Positions 1 through 11,822 of a stretch of 64,000 bases of DNA are shown here, piece after piece. The position numbers were made by a program, and so were the translations under genes. Source of the stretch: Bolinopsis microptera (Eukaryota; Ctenophora; Tentaculata; Lobata; Bolinopsidae). Position 1 is the stretch's first letter. Every line of letters starts with the position of its first letter. The stretch is from NCBI RefSeq assembly GCF_026151205.1, contig NC_087076.1:2751902-2815901 (forward strand). The letters run 5' to 3'. The notes under the pieces were generated by a model. That model did not search any database. It was not told the DNA's origin and was given only the letters and a program-made list of their open reading frames with translations.

Positions 1-432
1 TGATTGCGAAATCGTGGGATTGATTGCACGTGATCCTTTGATGGACAGGGCTGAGTTTTTCAAATAATTCTGTGGCTGTATTGACGTACGTCAGAAATAT
101 TAAAAATATTGATTCTTTGATCAGCTATAATCATCACGGTTGATGTATTAGTGCATGCCTCAAATCGCTTTAAAGCCAAAGATTTTCTGAATATATTCAC
201 AGGTTTTACCTAAATGTTTTACTCCATCTTGTGATCTTTTTGTGTTCATTTTCCGATTTCTCTGTGTTGATTTGTGCCCGTACAATTATACTATGATTAT
301 ACTTTAACTTGCATGTGCTTTCTGTAAAAACGTCGCCCAACTTGGGCTCATTCAGCTGATTACCTTGAACTATTTCTCCGAACTGAATGATGTAAAGTGA
401 AAGAAAAACTGAAACTGGAGCTACCAATTCAG

Positions 433-892
433 GAAGACGGCGTCTATGTGCACGGTCTATTTATTGAAGGTGCAATCTGGGACAGGACTGAAAAGATGAT
501 GGGTGAAGCGGCCCCCAAGATATTGTACGATACGATACCTGTAGTATGGCTTAAACCTGCGGAGAAAAAGAATATATCCAAAGAAGGGATTTACGAGGTA
601 AGAACTGAAACATTTGAGTGAAATTAGATAACTAAACTTTTTTACCTTTACCTTATCAAGAAAAAAAAAGATTGGATTCCGTTCAATTCTGTTTATGTTA
701 AAGTTGGAACACATTTTAACTCATTTCATCCTTATACAGGCGCCTGTCTACAAGACATCTGAAAGAAGAGGAACTTTGTCTACCACAGGACACTCTACAA
801 ACTTTGTAATGTTCATGATGATGAAATCAGACAAGCCACAGGAGCATTGGGTGAATAGAGGTGTAGCACTATTAACTCAGCTGGATGATTAG
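433..892 (+). CDS. Axonemal dynein heavy chain, C-terminal two exons (partial)
   Basis: These are the last exons of a ciliary dynein heavy chain, the motor subunit of axonemal inner arms. Exon A is about 433-597: an AG at 431-432 is one possible acceptor, and an in-frame stop at 388-390 sets the upstream limit. Exon B is 740-892, stop TAG 890-892. The splice is phase 0, GAG|gtaaga to ttatacag|GCG. Exon A reads [18 protein letters not shown] and then IPVVWLKP; exon B reads [20 protein letters not shown] and ends in [10 protein letters not shown]. This is the conserved C-terminal cap of dynein heavy chains, closest in my memory to the DNAH3/7/12 group. The motor (AAA) part lies off the left edge. 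The exact paralogue is uncertain; the family is not. Confidence 0.88.
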
Positions 893-2200
893 AAACCACA
901 TAATGGGCTATTTAGAGACCAACTGGCATGATTCAGTTCTGAGGCAATTTCATGTTCTAATCAGATGAGATCATGATGGTCACGCCAGACTGCGAGTATT
1001 GCAGATAGTTGCAGAACCTAGCAACCGTCCTTACTCATGCATTTACCAGACTTAAGACTAGTCTTTGAAGAGACCTCGTGACTGATGAAGATTTTTGCAA
1101 TTGAGGTTTGGTGACCCTCATATTATAGTTTTAGTCGGATCATGCGACGTTAAACGTTTACTGCTCCTCTGTTGCCAGCAAGTGCGTCATCTCACAGTAG
1201 AGAACAAAGGATTAAAGAGCGCACTAACAGTGAAATGGAGTAGACAATTGGGCTTTTGTAAACGCTGGGAAATAGGGCTGCCTTGTTTTGAAATTTAGTG
1301 TTCAGATACTACTGCATAGTGCATAACATATGAAGTTGCGCTCCAGTTTCTTTCTTTCAGCAGGGAGCTGCTAATTCAGCACATTTTTTCATTGTTGATA
1401 AAGTTTTGTTGTACTTTCGAGCTTGAAGTTCACAATCTACTGGATTTAAGAATGGTAAAGGGAACCTCTCATTCAACAAAAAGAAAGATGAGGTCAAAAT
1501 CTCTTTCATTTGGGGCTGTTGGACGGTAAGCAGTGATTTACTTGCATCTATAATTATTGATGAATATGATACTATAATTAATAGATGTTTTATTTTATAC
1601 GGTCTTTTGATATAAGAGTTTTTCACAAATATTAGTACAGTTGTGGCTAACGGGGATGAATATCTCTTCTCTGATCGAGTTTTATCTACAGATTACTGTG
1701 TTTGTGGTAACACGGTCCAGTGTTACATTTACAATACTGTTATGTTATATTATTAATAGCAACTTAGTTTTGTAAAAAGTGTACAGATATATACTTATAT
1801 AGTAATCACATTTTCTATGAAAAATTGCCTTTTGCCTTCTACACAATATAATAACATGATGCATAAGATCTGCCTGAGATTTGTCGGAATATTCCACATT
1901 TATGCAGTTATGAGAGAGAAGGATAATTTTGCAGTGATGGTCATGTTTATGGTGTTGTTTTACAGACTTCACAATTCCGGTACACAGTACACTCAAATAT
2001 AATCTGATAAGGTTGAGCGACTAGTACAAGATCCCTCTTGCGTCAAAGAGGGATCAAAGTAAAGTGAAGTAAAATAAAGTGGATAAAAATAAGTAGATAA
2101 AGTAAAGTAAAGTGGTTAAAAAGGATGTTAAACAATAAACATATTCGTGCGTGCAACGACTATCGTTTTCTAAAAGCTTGTAAAAGAGTTCTCATGGCTG
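893..2200 (+). other. Dynein gene 3' flank with hairpin and poly(A) signals
   Basis: No protein gene is visible. AATAAA occurs at 2073-2078 and 2134-2139. A perfect 10-bp-stem hairpin (GATCCCTCTT...AAGAGGGATC, 2030-2055) sits just upstream of the first signal. The stretch probably contains the 3' UTR and the cleavage site of the dynein gene; which signal is used cannot be decided here. Confidence 0.4.
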
Positions 2201-2548
2201 CAGCAAATCACTGGTACATTCTACAGAATAGAAGAATTCAGTAACATGAGTTTAGCATAGTAATTAAAAGTAAGGCGAAAGCGATCTAAAACACATTATT
2301 GGACCAAGTTCATTTAAAAAACCTTAACTGCAGACTTTTAAGAAAATATAAATTCTGAAGAACATTTGTGCAAAGTTATCAACGAGAAGCAGAGGCCTTA
2401 AAGTTTGTAGAAATTATGAGGAAGAGGTAACATTATATTTATCAAGGATGGCCAATAAAAGGGTCTGGACTGTTCAAATGGTACACCACTATGGCTAAAT
2501 ACCGTACATTAGTACATAACGACCTCATTTAGTAATCAGTCTATTATC

Positions 2549-2649
2549 GGGGTGTGCCTATAGTGTATAATGGTATGTAAGGTGTGCCTATAGTGTATAA
2601 TGGTATGTAAGGGGTGTGCCTATAGTGTATAATGGTATGTAAGGTGTGA
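2549..2649. repeat. Tandem repeat, about 30-bp unit x 3
   Basis: Three near-identical copies begin with ggtgtgcctatagtgtataa at 2551, 2581 and 2613. The third differs only by extra G bases at its start. It is an intergenic minisatellite with no visible function. Confidence 0.9.
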
Positions 2650-5600
2650 CTCATTACCTGATATACAAGGCGGCGCATTTTCCAATCATTTGAAAGTCGA
2701 CAGTTTTCCCTCCAACATTATGAACATTGAGTGAAAGTGTGAACTTAAGGAAAACCTGTAAGACCTGTAAAAGAGCTTGTAGAGCACAAGGAAGAGGCTG
2801 GTACAGAGATAAAATGCAGATGTACACACGCTTTCATTTGTCAAGCCAGGGAGCGCAAGAGAGAGGGCTTAGCGTGGGTTGGTCAGTGCAGTTAAGTTAT
2901 CAAATTCTACATTTAATCTACGAGCAAGAGAATGGTGGTCGTTATAAGTAGAATAGAATATAAGAAAAAGCAACATATTCAAGATTCAAGTCACAAGCTA
3001 GAACATTGCATATTATCGTGAGTGGAGTCTCCAACTTGGATAATTGCAATTAAGGGAATTAAGATTAAGATCATAACAAATCTCGTGACAGTGACGTCAC
3101 TCATTTTAGACAGATCCTATACTCGATAATATATTCATATTTCAGACCTTGTATCGGGTACTTAATTAATAGCTAATTTATGCTCCGAATAGAATCTAGA
3201 AATAAACTATTACATAATGTATAGCGATGCATGCTAATTGCTAGTAGGAGAATAAAGACGACCCCTCTGCTTTGTATCAAAATAAAGGCGGCAGAGGGGG
3301 CTTAGAATTTAAACTCATACGGAGAAAAATGTAATAATACAAATCCCTTCGAAAGCACTGAAAACACAGACCGCACTACGAATTACGAGGTTGCATCAAA
3401 ATAAAAGCAAAATTGAACTCTTCCATTTCAACAGAAGAGCACAGTGAATTTCGGCGTTTGTTGGTGGCCGACTCTAACCATAACATGACGTTAAAGTGCG
3501 GTAGTTAGAGACTACGAGATGCAGGCTGGGAGATTGGCCATGTCAACAGTGACTAACGAGCCTCAGATTTACGATTACAGACTACCTATGTAGTTAGTGG
3601 ACATTATTAGGCTGAGTTAGCAAACCTTCTCAATTAACTACCTCCACGTCACTTCAGCGAATCTCAGGTAAGGTTAAGAGGACTGTAGAAAGTATATGGT
3701 TATAATGCCATAATACGCCATATAAATAATACACTATAAGCTTTGTATTTGTCTCGGCAGACGGTTCGCTGACCTATAGTCTTAGTGGACAGAAAATCAC
3801 AGTTGTCATAGCTACGGTTTCTACATTGTAAAGTTTAATATAGTAATTGGTAGATAAGTATGTCGAGACTAGTTGTTCTTAAATATAAGAACGTGTGTTT
3901 TGCGAATGTTCCGATTACGTGCACGTGCAAAAAACACACGTCGCAGAGAAAAGAGTCTAAGTGGAGAAAATGACCAATAGGATGTGGCGAGGAAACACTG
4001 TGTATTGTGTGTACTCATTGTGGTAAACGAGCGATCAGGAGTATAAGGTAGCGAGTAACGACACACTGCTCAGTAACATCTTTAATGGCTTTGTGTAGCC
4101 ATGATAGAACCCAGCGTTAGATGCCACAAACCAGTACACTGGCTGGATAATAGTTATATTGGAAGAAAAGATTCATCTGAAGCTTAAAAAGCACAAAACA
4201 GATTAACATTTTACACCTGTGTAAGGGTAACATATGTATTGAGAGCTGGTGTAGATGGCAAAGGATTGTTGCACAACGTGGCAAGATAAAGACAGTACCA
4301 TTACATGACTAGGTGGTTAAGTGTTATACTATAGTGAGATCCCAGTGTGCGTGCTTCTGCAGAACATTATGATAATTTTATGAGATCTCAGCCGGCACCG
4401 GGACTATTAGTAGCCGGCTATACAGCCGGCACCTGGACTTGGCACTTGTCTGGAGCCGCCTCCAGACTACATTATAAGGTAACATCATCTGCATCATGAT
4501 CATCTCACGCGTGTAGAAGCTGCTCGTGTTTTTATGGTCGTAGCCCTGGTAACACTTGAATATTCAACATCACCCTGTGTTTTGTAAAACGTTCTTCTGT
4601 TCATTGAACGAAGTCTAAGTGGAGGTGCTCTTAGGATCTCCTTTAATCAGTTGTCAGTGTAATTACAAGGATGTTGTAATGTGAAAAACAATCAATGGTA
4701 ACGTTGAAAGTTGGGACATCTAAAATTGAAAGTAGAACGAACTATCAATACAATTTAACCGAAAAGGAACAAGGCAATCTTTCTTTAACCAGTTTGTAAT
4801 ACTCCACATTTATAGTAGACCATGTGTTAGTAATCACCATGGTCCGTTCGACAGACTCAAACTTTAGCGGTACAGAAAATACAGAGTTATTTACCAGAAC
4901 GGATATTGCGTAAGAATTGACGTGTTCTCGTGTACACTGAATATAACAAAGCAAATACACTCAGCTCATGCAGAGTGCAGACCAGTTAGTCCTGCACATT
5001 CGTTTGTTAAGGCTCCCAATTGCAATCTTATATTAATCACCCAAATATATTTGTAATCAAAGCTTGTTTTCTCATCTTGCCCTTAACTTCATGGCTAGAG
5101 TCCGCCCATCTACGGTTAATTGTCTGAGAATTAACTTCTCGGTACCGGGATCCTTTAAACCTCTCTCTCTCTCTCTTTAAACCTACTCAGGGCTGGAGTC
5201 TATCTTTAATTCTTTAATATGTAGCAACATTGGCTGTTTCTCGACCTGCTTGAGATATTTACGTAGTTCTCTGCCGCATATTAATTCTACCTCTGTGACT
5301 CCTGACCAGTTTGACGTCGTGTTCCGTATTTTCTTTCAGCACAAATATGGTTATTAGGAGACTTAGGTAACGGTAAATGTTCTGCCCTAATACTCCTTCA
5401 TAATAATACTCCTTAATACTCCTTCCCCAGCTTTAACGACCATGCTGCGGTCTTTTTTGAGCTTGGGTTGGTATAAAACCTAAACATTAGAACTTTATTA
5501 ACGTATGGTGATAGAATTGGAAGTATTATTTGGGTCTGATACTTTCTGGCAAGCGTGGACTTGGGTAAATAATGATTCGTGTAATACGGACTACGGAGCC

Positions 5601-8600
5601 GTAGTATATTTGTGTATGGAAACTTCTGTTGCTATTCATCTATTGAATCAAGAGTTGGATATCTCGCATTAAGGTGTTACAATTCGCAAATGAGCTTGAA
5701 TTATTAAGCAACGAATAATAAAATATCTTTCCAAATTATTTACGCCGCTTTAAAACTGATTGTGTTCTCTCATCCATTAATTTTCATATGTGATTTAACT
5801 CCAGAACATTATGGAAGAATGAACCTAGTTATAGTGCGCAGTAAAATGCCTCTACGTCCCTGAAATCGTTAGCTTTGAAGATACTATTACTTCTTATCGG
5901 CCAAAGTTATACGATACCGATCCCTTTACTTTTAGTAAGAGTAGGTTTTTAAAGAGATATCCAGCACTTAGTGGGTAACTGGTAAGTAACCATGTTAACA
6001 TTGCTACAAATATCCTATATCAGTTCTTAACGGAATTGCTATTACATAATATTATAAGTACTATATTCTAGAATAGTCAGTCGAGTATCTCCTCCGTCAG
6101 ACGTGGACATCAACATTCAACATTCAACATTCAACATTGATTGCGAAACAATTTGTTGTTTGATTAACCCTTCGTTCATTAGTAAGTTATGACTGCCATT
6201 AATAGCTTTTATACCCTGCCTTTTTTATGCTGCCTCTCTTGAGTACGATAAGAGTCATTCTCGCAAGCTTAATTTTGTAAAAAGTCGATTGGAGTTGCAA
6301 CTTGCAGTTCAAATTATTAAAATAATAAGAATTTTACATTAGGTGCTAGTATTAGAAAATATTAAGATAATGAGTAATTATGAATTAATTATTAATTATT
6401 ATAAATGTCGTAACAATGTAATTTCATTTATTTTATACTTTTAAAAGTTTTAAAGAGTACTGCAGCAGTCAATGTTCAAAATATAAACGCGGTCAACAAA
6501 TATTGCCCCCATCTGTAAAATAAGATGGTCACCCAAACACAATAAATCTAAACGCATGGTAAACTATGCCCGCAATGTCAGAATATGATTATAAATGCAT
6601 CCGTGACAAGATGGGTAGCACAAAGAAAAAAATGAGAATAGAAAAAAAGATAATAAAAGAAAGAAGGATACTAGGATCCGCTGGTACTATTGTTTTGCTC
6701 ATTGTCTAGCATTTCCAGAGGTGGAGGTTAGGACAAGGAATGTGTTATTAGGATCTCATATTATTATATATATATATTATATATGGAATATTATATATGG
6801 AATGTTCTATTGTTTGCTGACGTTGGTGGATATATAAACGTCACAGTTAACTTCATACGCTTCATTAATCGGCAGTTAATTAATGAGTTACTGGTTTATT
6901 GCAGTCCTTAAGTTTATCGATACAGCAACCAAGGTGATGTGATCATCACTTATCTGGAGCTATACTGACTGCTACAAGAAGATAAGAAGGTATGTAATGG
7001 AAATCGGTAACTTCAAAAAATTTAAAGCGTCAAGTTTCCAAGGAATCAGGAAATAAGAATTGGTTATCGTCCCACTTCTTCCTAATTGTAACCTATATTT
7101 TGTGGACGGTCACGTGGTTACTGGTTATCCTGTGTCTACCTCCCTAAACCGCACCCCCTTATTGGTAAATCGGTAATTATTTAAAATATTACTAATTTAG
7201 TAATTTATGTGGATTTTGGTAGTACATCCTTATTCCTTGGACCCTAATGAACAGTTTTAAACGCTCAAACCTGTGCCATGTTTAGTAATTCCTAACCTGG
7301 ACTAATAACGGTAATGGCAATTTTAATAGCTCCTGCTTGTTATTTTGTAGTGGTCACCGCAGCTTAACTATGATATAATTTCGTTAACGGTCCAAAGACG
7401 GTACTAATACTGTAGCTCGACATAAGCCACCTACCAGTTATCTCACTTCAGACTCGTTTAATCAGATAATTAAAACACCTGATGTTTCAAGAGGTCTATA
7501 AAGTCACCGCAATATTAATGAGCATCACAGTTCAGAGTAGTACATGCTGATGTAATCTTGTGGGTAGTTAGACTTGCAGTAGAATAGGTCAACACGCTCC
7601 CATTATAACTGGTACACACTGTACCAGATCTTTTATTGTCACCACCAGACCCAACATTCAATCGTCTTGATTAAGAAACTTGTATGGGGAGGGAGGGAGC
7701 CAGCACCTACCTATATATTATGCCACAAGACAACCTCGCATACAAAACTAGGCGACAGTTCTAGCTATTGCTTTATTGGTTTTGTCGCGGTGTGTTTACT
7801 AGAACACTCGATCTGAGCGCTTCTCACAGGCAGTCTCACGGCGGTCTTCAACAAGGGTGAGTATTTCTTTTTTTAGACTTTGAAGTTAAATCAGTTCGAC
7901 TGATTACCGATGAAATTGTTGTAACATTTTCTGACACTGCTTCAAAAAACAGTTACTTTGAGCATAATGTTACTAACATTATGCTCAAAGTCATTGTTAG
8001 CCCCGACAAGGTTTAGCTGAAGTTTTTGAAGCTATTCCATGAATCGAATATTGTGACAAACAGTGTGTGAAGACCAGAATGAAATTTCTAAATGATATTG
8101 AAAAATATAAAATAACTTTTGACCGATCACCCACAAAACATATAGGTCATCTACTCATGTTACTCTTTATACAATTATTTCCTGTTTGAAAATTTTGATT
8201 TATCAAAACACGTGAATTATTTAAATGTTACAAGATCAAGGCAAGTACATGATTATACAGATTTACAAATCATAAACTTGCCTTAAAAATGGCCAATTAA
8301 ATACTCAAATCGTATGTCGAGGTTATTTTTATTCGCAACTGTAGATAAATTTCGATTTAACAATACTCTGATCTAACTATTCATGTCATGAGAGGTTGTT
8401 TTTATTCTAAGTGAGTAAGTAAAGTGAGTAAGTATTAAGTACATCCTTTTCCTCTCACCGTATAATGGGCTAATCTATCTAAATTAGGCGCGTGGCTGCC
8501 CTATAGCGAGCTGCGAGCATGGTACCACTTCAGTGTCTGCCCTATAGCGAGCTATAGGTAGCTTACCACTTCATATCAAGGTTGTGGCCACGTTCTAAAT

Positions 8601-9350
8601 AGTTTCTCAGTTCTCTTTTGCACGTGCTGTATTACAGTTTTGTGTCACATTCCCTCTACAGAGCGATTGTGTCTGTTATACTGTGTGTAGCGTATAAACT
8701 GGTTAGCAAGACTGATTTACATGCTAACTTGTTGGCTAGCTGATTAGGTATTTGTTTGCCGGTATAGAGTAAATTAGAACTGAAATAGTTAATCGAGTCG
8801 TTGGTTGGCTAGACTCAATAAAAGTAAAATAAGTTGTTTACCAAGTTAACAACTTCCGGGACCTCTTAATTAACGACACGACCAGCATATTCTAATAATA
8901 TTCAGTTACAGAATGACATGAAATGCAGTACTCTGCGGTACTTTAACTTGAGTTAATGAGGCGTACTTTTTATAATCAATTAGTTAATCTTTTGTTTAGC
9001 CTAATGTGGACTTATGTTTGTCGGCCATGTTTGTAATTGTAAACGACAATATCCCGATTTGCTTTTCATTCGAGATCTTCGTTACGACTGCAATCCTAGT
9101 TCGACCTAGACAAAAATGTCATTTGCATCGTTTATTTATTTATTTATTTAGAGTCCAAACTAGAAAACAAGAATTTTCCAATCATACTTGGTCTACTTTA
9201 AGATCAATTTACAGTGAACTAATAGTAAGTAGTACTAATAATATAAGTTACTCAACAGTCATTACGTCACCAGTTATTACGTCTGTTACTCTAATCATCA
9301 ACAGGCCATTGATAGAACATCTTACCTATCTTCCACGTTGTCACGCAGCG
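2650..9350. other. Long non-coding stretch, no gene recognised
   Basis: I find no ORF with family character and no convincing chain of splice sites. Minor structures are a GC-rich inverted repeat around 3260-3299 (CCCCTCTGC...GCAGAGGGG) with AATAAA inside its loop, an AGCCGGC-containing repeat near 4390-4430, a short CT run at 5162-5178, an AT run at 6765-6782, and a triple AACATTC at 6112-6136. The ORF at 9006-9407 has no recognisable character. Confidence 0.5.
7711..7856 (+). promoter_or_regulatory. Possible TATA promoter and non-coding first exon
   Basis: CTATATATTA at 7711-7720 is followed by about 110 bases of less AT-rich sequence ending in a good donor (CAACAAGG|gtgagt, donor at 7857). 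This could be a 5' UTR exon for the downstream C2-domain gene, but no transcript evidence is available and the distance to the first coding exon (19,837) is 12 kb. Low confidence. Confidence 0.2.
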
Positions 9351-10300
9351 ATATCATTTATAGGAGTGATATCTCCGTGGGTTTGTTCGTTCGTAATGTA
9401 CACTTAATCAAGAAAACAGTAGTGGTTACGGGACTGGTTTTTTTGGTATGGTACTGACAAACTTAGAAGAAGCTAAATAACTTAGGTTTTTTAATCGACC
9501 TGTGGTAAGTGGTTTGATTAGGGGGGAAGGGGGGGGGGGGGTCCACATGGAAATTTTCTCAAAATCGATTTTTTAGTTGTTTCTAATAGAGGAGAGTGAT
9601 GTCTATCAGATGCTTTTAATCCCATAGAAAAACATTGTTCCTAAAAATTATTGCCGGTCAAAGGTCAGCGCTTGTGTGTAATTGTATTGCGCAAGGGATT
9701 TTTGATCGCGCGTCCTGAAAATCGACTCTAAAAATCTATCTTCTCCTACATTTTTTGAGCAATCACTCTGAAACTTTCAGGATATGTTCTAGGGACCATT
9801 TAGAAGAGATAAGCCGGATGGAATTTTGAGATAGGCCTTTAAAACAATTTTATTCGATTTTGAAAATCTTGGACCTCGAAAAACGAGGTCCAAGATTTTC
9901 AAAATCGAATAAAAATTTTTAGGACGATTTTTAGGACGCGCGATCAAAAATCCCTTGCGCAATACAATTAGACACAAGCTCTGACCTTTGACCGGCAATA
10001 ATTTCGGCTAGGAACAATATTTTTCTATGGGATTAAAAGCATCTGATAGACATCACTCCCCTCTATTAGAAACAACTAAAAAATCGATTTTGAGAAAATT
10101 TCCATGAGGACCCCCCCTGCCCCCTTAATCAAACCACTTACCTCAGGTCGATTAAAAAAACCTAAGTTATTTAGCTTCTTCTAAGTTTGTCAGTACCATA
10201 CAACAAAAAAACCAGTCCCGTAACCACTACTGTTTTTTTGATTAAGTGTACATTACGAACGAACAAACCCACGGAGATATTACTCCTAGATAAATGATAT
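9351..10300. repeat. 950-bp foldback palindrome
   Basis: The left arm runs from 9351 to about 9880. The right arm to 10,300 is its inverted copy, with centre ggacctcgaaaaacgaggtcc near 9872-9892. Each arm contains an inner homopolymer block (G-run near 9524-9540, matching C-run near 10,111-10,119). The right arm lacks roughly 130 bases found in the left arm. A third partial copy follows at 10,301-10,405. It looks like a foldback transposon or a tail-to-tail duplication; it encodes nothing recognisable. Confidence 0.85.
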
Positions 10301-10448
10301 AATTTTGAGATAGGCCTTTAAAAATGTTTTATTCGATTTTGAAAATCTTGGACCTCGTTTTTGAAAAAATTTCCACGAGGACCCCCCCCCCCCTGCCCCC
10401 TTAATGGTTTTAACCCCCAATGTGATACGAACGTTTATCACCTTCGGT

Positions 10449-10450
10449 CC

Positions 10451-10498
<48 letters not shown>

Positions 10499-10521
10499 GT
10501 CTCTCTCTCTCTCTCTCTCTC
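10449..10521. repeat. (CT)n microsatellite, slightly interrupted
   Basis: About 73 bases of CT dinucleotides with several GT interruptions, directly following the foldback region. Confidence 0.9.
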
Positions 10522-11575
10522 AGCTTTACTGCATAAATAGTTAATTTGACAGCTGAGCCGCAGGATTGCCTATTACTATTGGATACGTGAGGGCACTCAT
10601 AATTTTTAAATTAAATTTACTTAAATGAAGCTTTCGACTGAGTGGGTTCATACTTTTGCACCGTTTTAAGTGCGACAGTTAAACTAGTTCTTAAATATTA
10701 CTGATCCATTTAATTCGGATAATCTGCAACTGCTGATCTTTAAGTAATCAAAAATTAGACATAATTAATAATCATGAAGCTAACAAATCGGAATAATATG
10801 GCAGGCCTTTTCAGGATATCTGATTACTTACCAAGTTACCACTGCCAATAGATCAACATCAACAGCTCAACTCGTTTATTAGGGTTTATACAGGATGTTC
10901 TCTATTTCCCACTTGTTTTCTAGCTTTATGCTCGGTAATCGGTATCTGGTGGGTACATGTTTTTTGCTGCTTTGAAAACGAGCGTTTCTCTAGAAATACA
11001 GAATTGTGGTCAAGGAGCTGGTGTCTCATTGTAAGTGTAATTTACGGAAGTAGCCCCACATAAGAAGGTTTTTACTGGAATACGAAGTCTCGAACATTCT
11101 CTTAAATATGGAGATCTTGGGTCCAATTAATGCTATTCGTCACTCATTTCGTTCATATGATCTGTTTACCATCATGTCATAAGTATTCCGCGAATGGGTC
11201 GGGCTTCTTGGATACTGCATAATTTACTTAAAATCCATGTCAATTTTAAAACTCAGAAGCCTGTGAGATGTACAAACTGTTTTCGACCCAACAGGGAATC
11301 ACGAAATTAAGATATTATGGTATACATGACTCTGGCAACTAGTATGATGTCACGTTACAACTAGTATGATGTCACGTGCAGAAGAATTAAACCCTCTCAC
11401 AGCAGATAACAATATATCCGTCCTAATTTCTTAGATTAAACAATTATAAATCTGGTTTCTTTTATACTTCTCTTTGATTCTGTCAACTTCAGTAAATTGA
11501 CAGCCATTTGTTTGCATTTCTTATCTCATAATTTTCTTAACCAGGCTAATAAATGTTCTATTTTTAAATATTTAC

Positions 11576-11822
11576 CTAACCACATGACTTTTCTCCACCA
11601 ATTTTCTGAACGATTTTATTCGCACGCCGTATTTGTCCAACATCTCTATTCTGTAATCACGAAATGACCTCAATTTCAAGTAGAAGATTATAAACATCAG
11701 TATGATTGTCCACAAGTCCATGAAAAGCTTCGGGCCAGGGTTGAACTTTGAGCAGTGGACACCAAAGGAGCAGACAGAGCAGAGTTTTGTTGATTTCAGT
11801 AGTCTGTACCGTCTAAACGAAA
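11576..11822 (-). CDS. Orphan exon-like ORF, unrecognised membrane protein segment
   Basis: On the minus strand a strong acceptor (ccttttcttctttttag) opens an 82-residue frame that closes at a good donor (GTTAG|gtaaat). The acceptor enters in phase 1 and the donor leaves in phase 2. The peptide has a Cys-containing start (LCSVCSFGVHC), then a hydrophobic stretch LFMDLWTIILMFIIFYL, then a basic tail ending LDKYGVRIKSFRKLVEK. It looks like a transmembrane segment with a cytoplasmic tail. I do not recognise the family and found no partner exons nearby, so it could be a chance ORF or one exon of a gene with very large introns. Confidence 0.33.

Noticed and set aside
9789-9998. Minus-strand 69-codon ORF
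   Set aside because: Lies across the centre of the palindrome; peptide halves are mirror translations of the repeat.
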